From Vicingus serpentipes (GTDB lineage Bacteria; Bacteroidota; Bacteroidia; Flavobacteriales_E; Vicingaceae), in assembly GCA_024103385.1 (NCBI GenBank), contig JAGFIT010000009.1, positions 1-64,000 on the forward strand: a stretch of DNA of 64,000 bases. Direction: 5' to 3'. The number at the start of each line of letters is the position of its first letter. Positions within the stretch are counted from its first letter, which is position 1. Positions 62,780-64,000 of the stretch are shown piece after piece. The position numbers were made by a program, and so were the translations under genes. The notes beneath the pieces are model-generated. The model was not told where the DNA came from, did not search any database, and was given only the letters and a program-made list of their open reading frames with translations.

Positions 62780-63517
62780 ATCAAAAATCAACAGAATACC
62801 GTTATTGTTGTTCCATGTTTTAATGAGGGCAAAAAAATTATTCAATCCGAATACTCAAATTTCATTTCAAACAATTCAGACGTATTAATTTGCTTTGTTA
62901 ATGATGGTTCAAACGATGATACATTACCAATTCTTAACACACTGAAAGATCTATCCCCATTAAATGTAGATGTAATCTCCTACAAAAAAAATGTGGGTAA
63001 AGCAGAAGCTGTAAGAAGAGGAATGATACATTGCTTTGACAAATATGAATACAACTATATAGCCTACCTTGATGCTGATTTAGCTGTTTCACTAGATGAA
63101 TGTTTAAGTTTAACTCAATACATTAATAATAACATCATCTTTTGTTTTGGATCAAGAATTGCCAAAATAGGCTCTCATATTGAAAGAAAAAGATATCGTT
63201 TTTTAATAGGTCGATTTATTGCTACCATCATTTCTAATATTTTATCCTTGAAAGTTTATGATACGCAATGTGGTTGCAAAATTTTCACAAAAAAACTTGC
63301 TCATCAGGTTTTTAGTGATGCCTTTCTATCAGAATGGCTATTTGATGTTGAAATTTTTTTTCGGATAATTAAACTCTACGGGAAGGAAGGTTGTTTAAAA
63401 ATGAGCCTTGAAGTTCCTTTGGTTAAATGGGTGGATAAAGGAAAATCTAAAGTGAGCTATATTTATTTCTTTAAATTATTTTTTGATTTATACCGAATTA
63501 ATAGAAAATATAAATAA
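62780..63517 (+). CDS. GT2 glycosyltransferase (dolichyl-phosphate mannose synthase-like); no ATG/GTG/TTG at the true start
   Basis: The frame is open from a TAA at 62771. The GT2 N-terminal motif (TVIVVPCFNEGKKII) begins at 62798, but the first ATG/GTG/TTG in frame is a GTG at 62993, which would remove the nucleotide-binding half (CFVNDGSNDDTLPIL). ATC at 62780 is the only plausible near-start in the expected place, giving about 245 residues. DXD motif in YLDADLAVS; QCGCKIFTKKLA is like polyprenyl-phosphate glycosyltransferases. It probably loads a sugar onto a lipid carrier. Confidence 0.78.
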   Translation: MKNQQNTVIVVPCFNEGKKIIQSEYSNFISNNSDVLICFVNDGSNDDTLPILNTLKDLSPLNVDVISYKKNVGKAEAVRRGMIHCFDKYEYNYIAYLDADLAVSLDECLSLTQYINNNIIFCFGSRIAKIGSHIERKRYRFLIGRFIATIISNILSLKVYDTQCGCKIFTKKLAHQVFSDAFLSEWLFDVEIFFRIIKLYGKEGCLKMSLEVPLVKWVDKGKSKVSYIYFFKLFFDLYRINRKYK

Positions 63518-63595
63518 ATTCTAACCTCATACTAACTGGATCAACCGATTATATCATATTAAAAAGTGACATAGAAAGACGTTAAACGAAAAACA

Positions 63596-64000
63596 CTAAA
63601 ACTTTAACCTCACCTGCGCCTTAATTTCTTGTTTATGATTTCCCTTTATTTCTTCTAAACCAGAACTGATAACATCTACATTGTCATAATAAGTTAAAGC
63701 GTAGCGCAGCCAAACATCCAATTTTTTCTTCAGTTTATACTTCAAGGTAAAATAAGTTCGTGTTCCTCTATAATAATACGCTGGAATAGAAAAAGAATAC
63801 AGCACATCATTTTCATAAGCATAAATTCTACTACTGTATGAAGGAGTATCAAATAACGCATATCGGAAAGAAAATGAATACAATCGATTTTTTGGTTGGT
63901 AAACTACATCCTGAAAAATCATATACCCTATTTCTGGTAATGATTCTTCCAAATCATAATACACCCATTCCACTCTACTTTTTAACTGTATATTATCCGA
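63596..64000 (-). CDS. C-terminus of an outer-membrane beta-barrel protein, cut by the window end
   Basis: The minus-strand frame is open through the window edge (at least 134 residues). The sequence is a run of beta strands rich in Tyr and Arg (YSFSFRYALFDTPSYSSRIYA, trimmed; YYYRGTRTYFTLKYKL) ending QVRLKF, a typical barrel end. It resembles the C-terminal barrel of the large Bacteroidota helix-hairpin-helix outer-membrane proteins; the part that would confirm this is outside the window. Confidence 0.65.
   Translation of the reverse strand, partial: SDNIQLKSRVEWVYYDLEESLPEIGYMIFQDVVYQPKNRLYSFSFRYALFDTPSYSSRIYAYENDVLYSFSIPAYYYRGTRTYFTLKYKLKKKLDVWLRYALTYYDNVDVISSGLEEIKGNHKQEIKAQVRLKF

Overview
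The window comes from a low-GC member of the Bacteroidota, most likely a free-living flavobacterium-like bacterium of order Flavobacteriales. The signs are a fused LpxC-FabZ gene in an lpxD-lpxC/fabZ-lpxA-efp operon, type IX secretion (T9SS) proteins (a PorX-type response regulator, a protease with a T9SS sorting domain, PorE-like proteins), a TonB-dependent receptor paired with a DUF4249 lipoprotein, Bacteroidota-type promoters (TAnnTTTG at -7) and almost no Shine-Dalgarno sequences. Most of the window is ordinary core chromosome. I see no complete mobile element, phage or CRISPR array.

Layout. 1-2074: N-terminal part of a large secreted repeat protein on the minus strand. 2327-5426: voltage-gated potassium channel and a T9SS-secreted serine protease. 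5448-10513 (minus): a surface-signalling-like set made of a stand-alone TonB plug protein, an ECF sigma factor, a zinc-finger/TPR anti-sigma-like protein and a membrane VWA protein, then a small basic protein. 10704-16420: M13 peptidase, DNA alkylation repair protein, prohibitin homologue, PorX. 16513-21643: HD hydrolase and the lipid A/EF-P operon. 21775-23627: beta-barrel protein and a SpoIIE-type phosphatase with no usual start codon. 23604-29530: polysaccharide genes (ligase/polymerase, Wzz, Wzx, FkbM methyltransferase, glycosyltransferase), then rnhB. 31177-31723: the only gene-poor stretch, full of degenerate palindromic repeats and holding a possible 26-residue membrane peptide. 31724-37348 (minus): LPS-type glycosyltransferases, dapD and an LptF/LptG permease. 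37485-42649 (minus): 3-hydroxyacyl-CoA dehydrogenase, thioredoxin reductase, DUF4249 protein and its TonB receptor. 42727-42972: tRNA-Pro with a duplicated 3' end, which looks like an integration scar. 43043-52921: housekeeping genes (THUMP methyltransferase, pfkA, fmt, transporters, rho) with a HEPN-like ORF between pfkA and fmt. 53665-61217: an E2 acyltransferase and three tandem PorE-like envelope proteins behind a very good promoter. 61236-64000: DnaQ-like exonuclease, FAH-family hydrolase, GT2 glycosyltransferase without a usual start codon, and the C-terminus of an outer-membrane protein cut by the window end.

Much of the window serves the cell envelope: lipid A synthesis (lpxD/C/A), glycan polymerisation, flipping and length control, LPS export (LptF/G), T9SS regulation (PorX), T9SS cargo and PorE-like structural proteins. 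The points most worth a second look are the plug/sigma/anti-sigma/VWA set, the tRNA-Pro scar, the tandem PorE-like paralogues, two unlisted micro-ORFs and two genes that seem to lack ATG/GTG/TTG starts.
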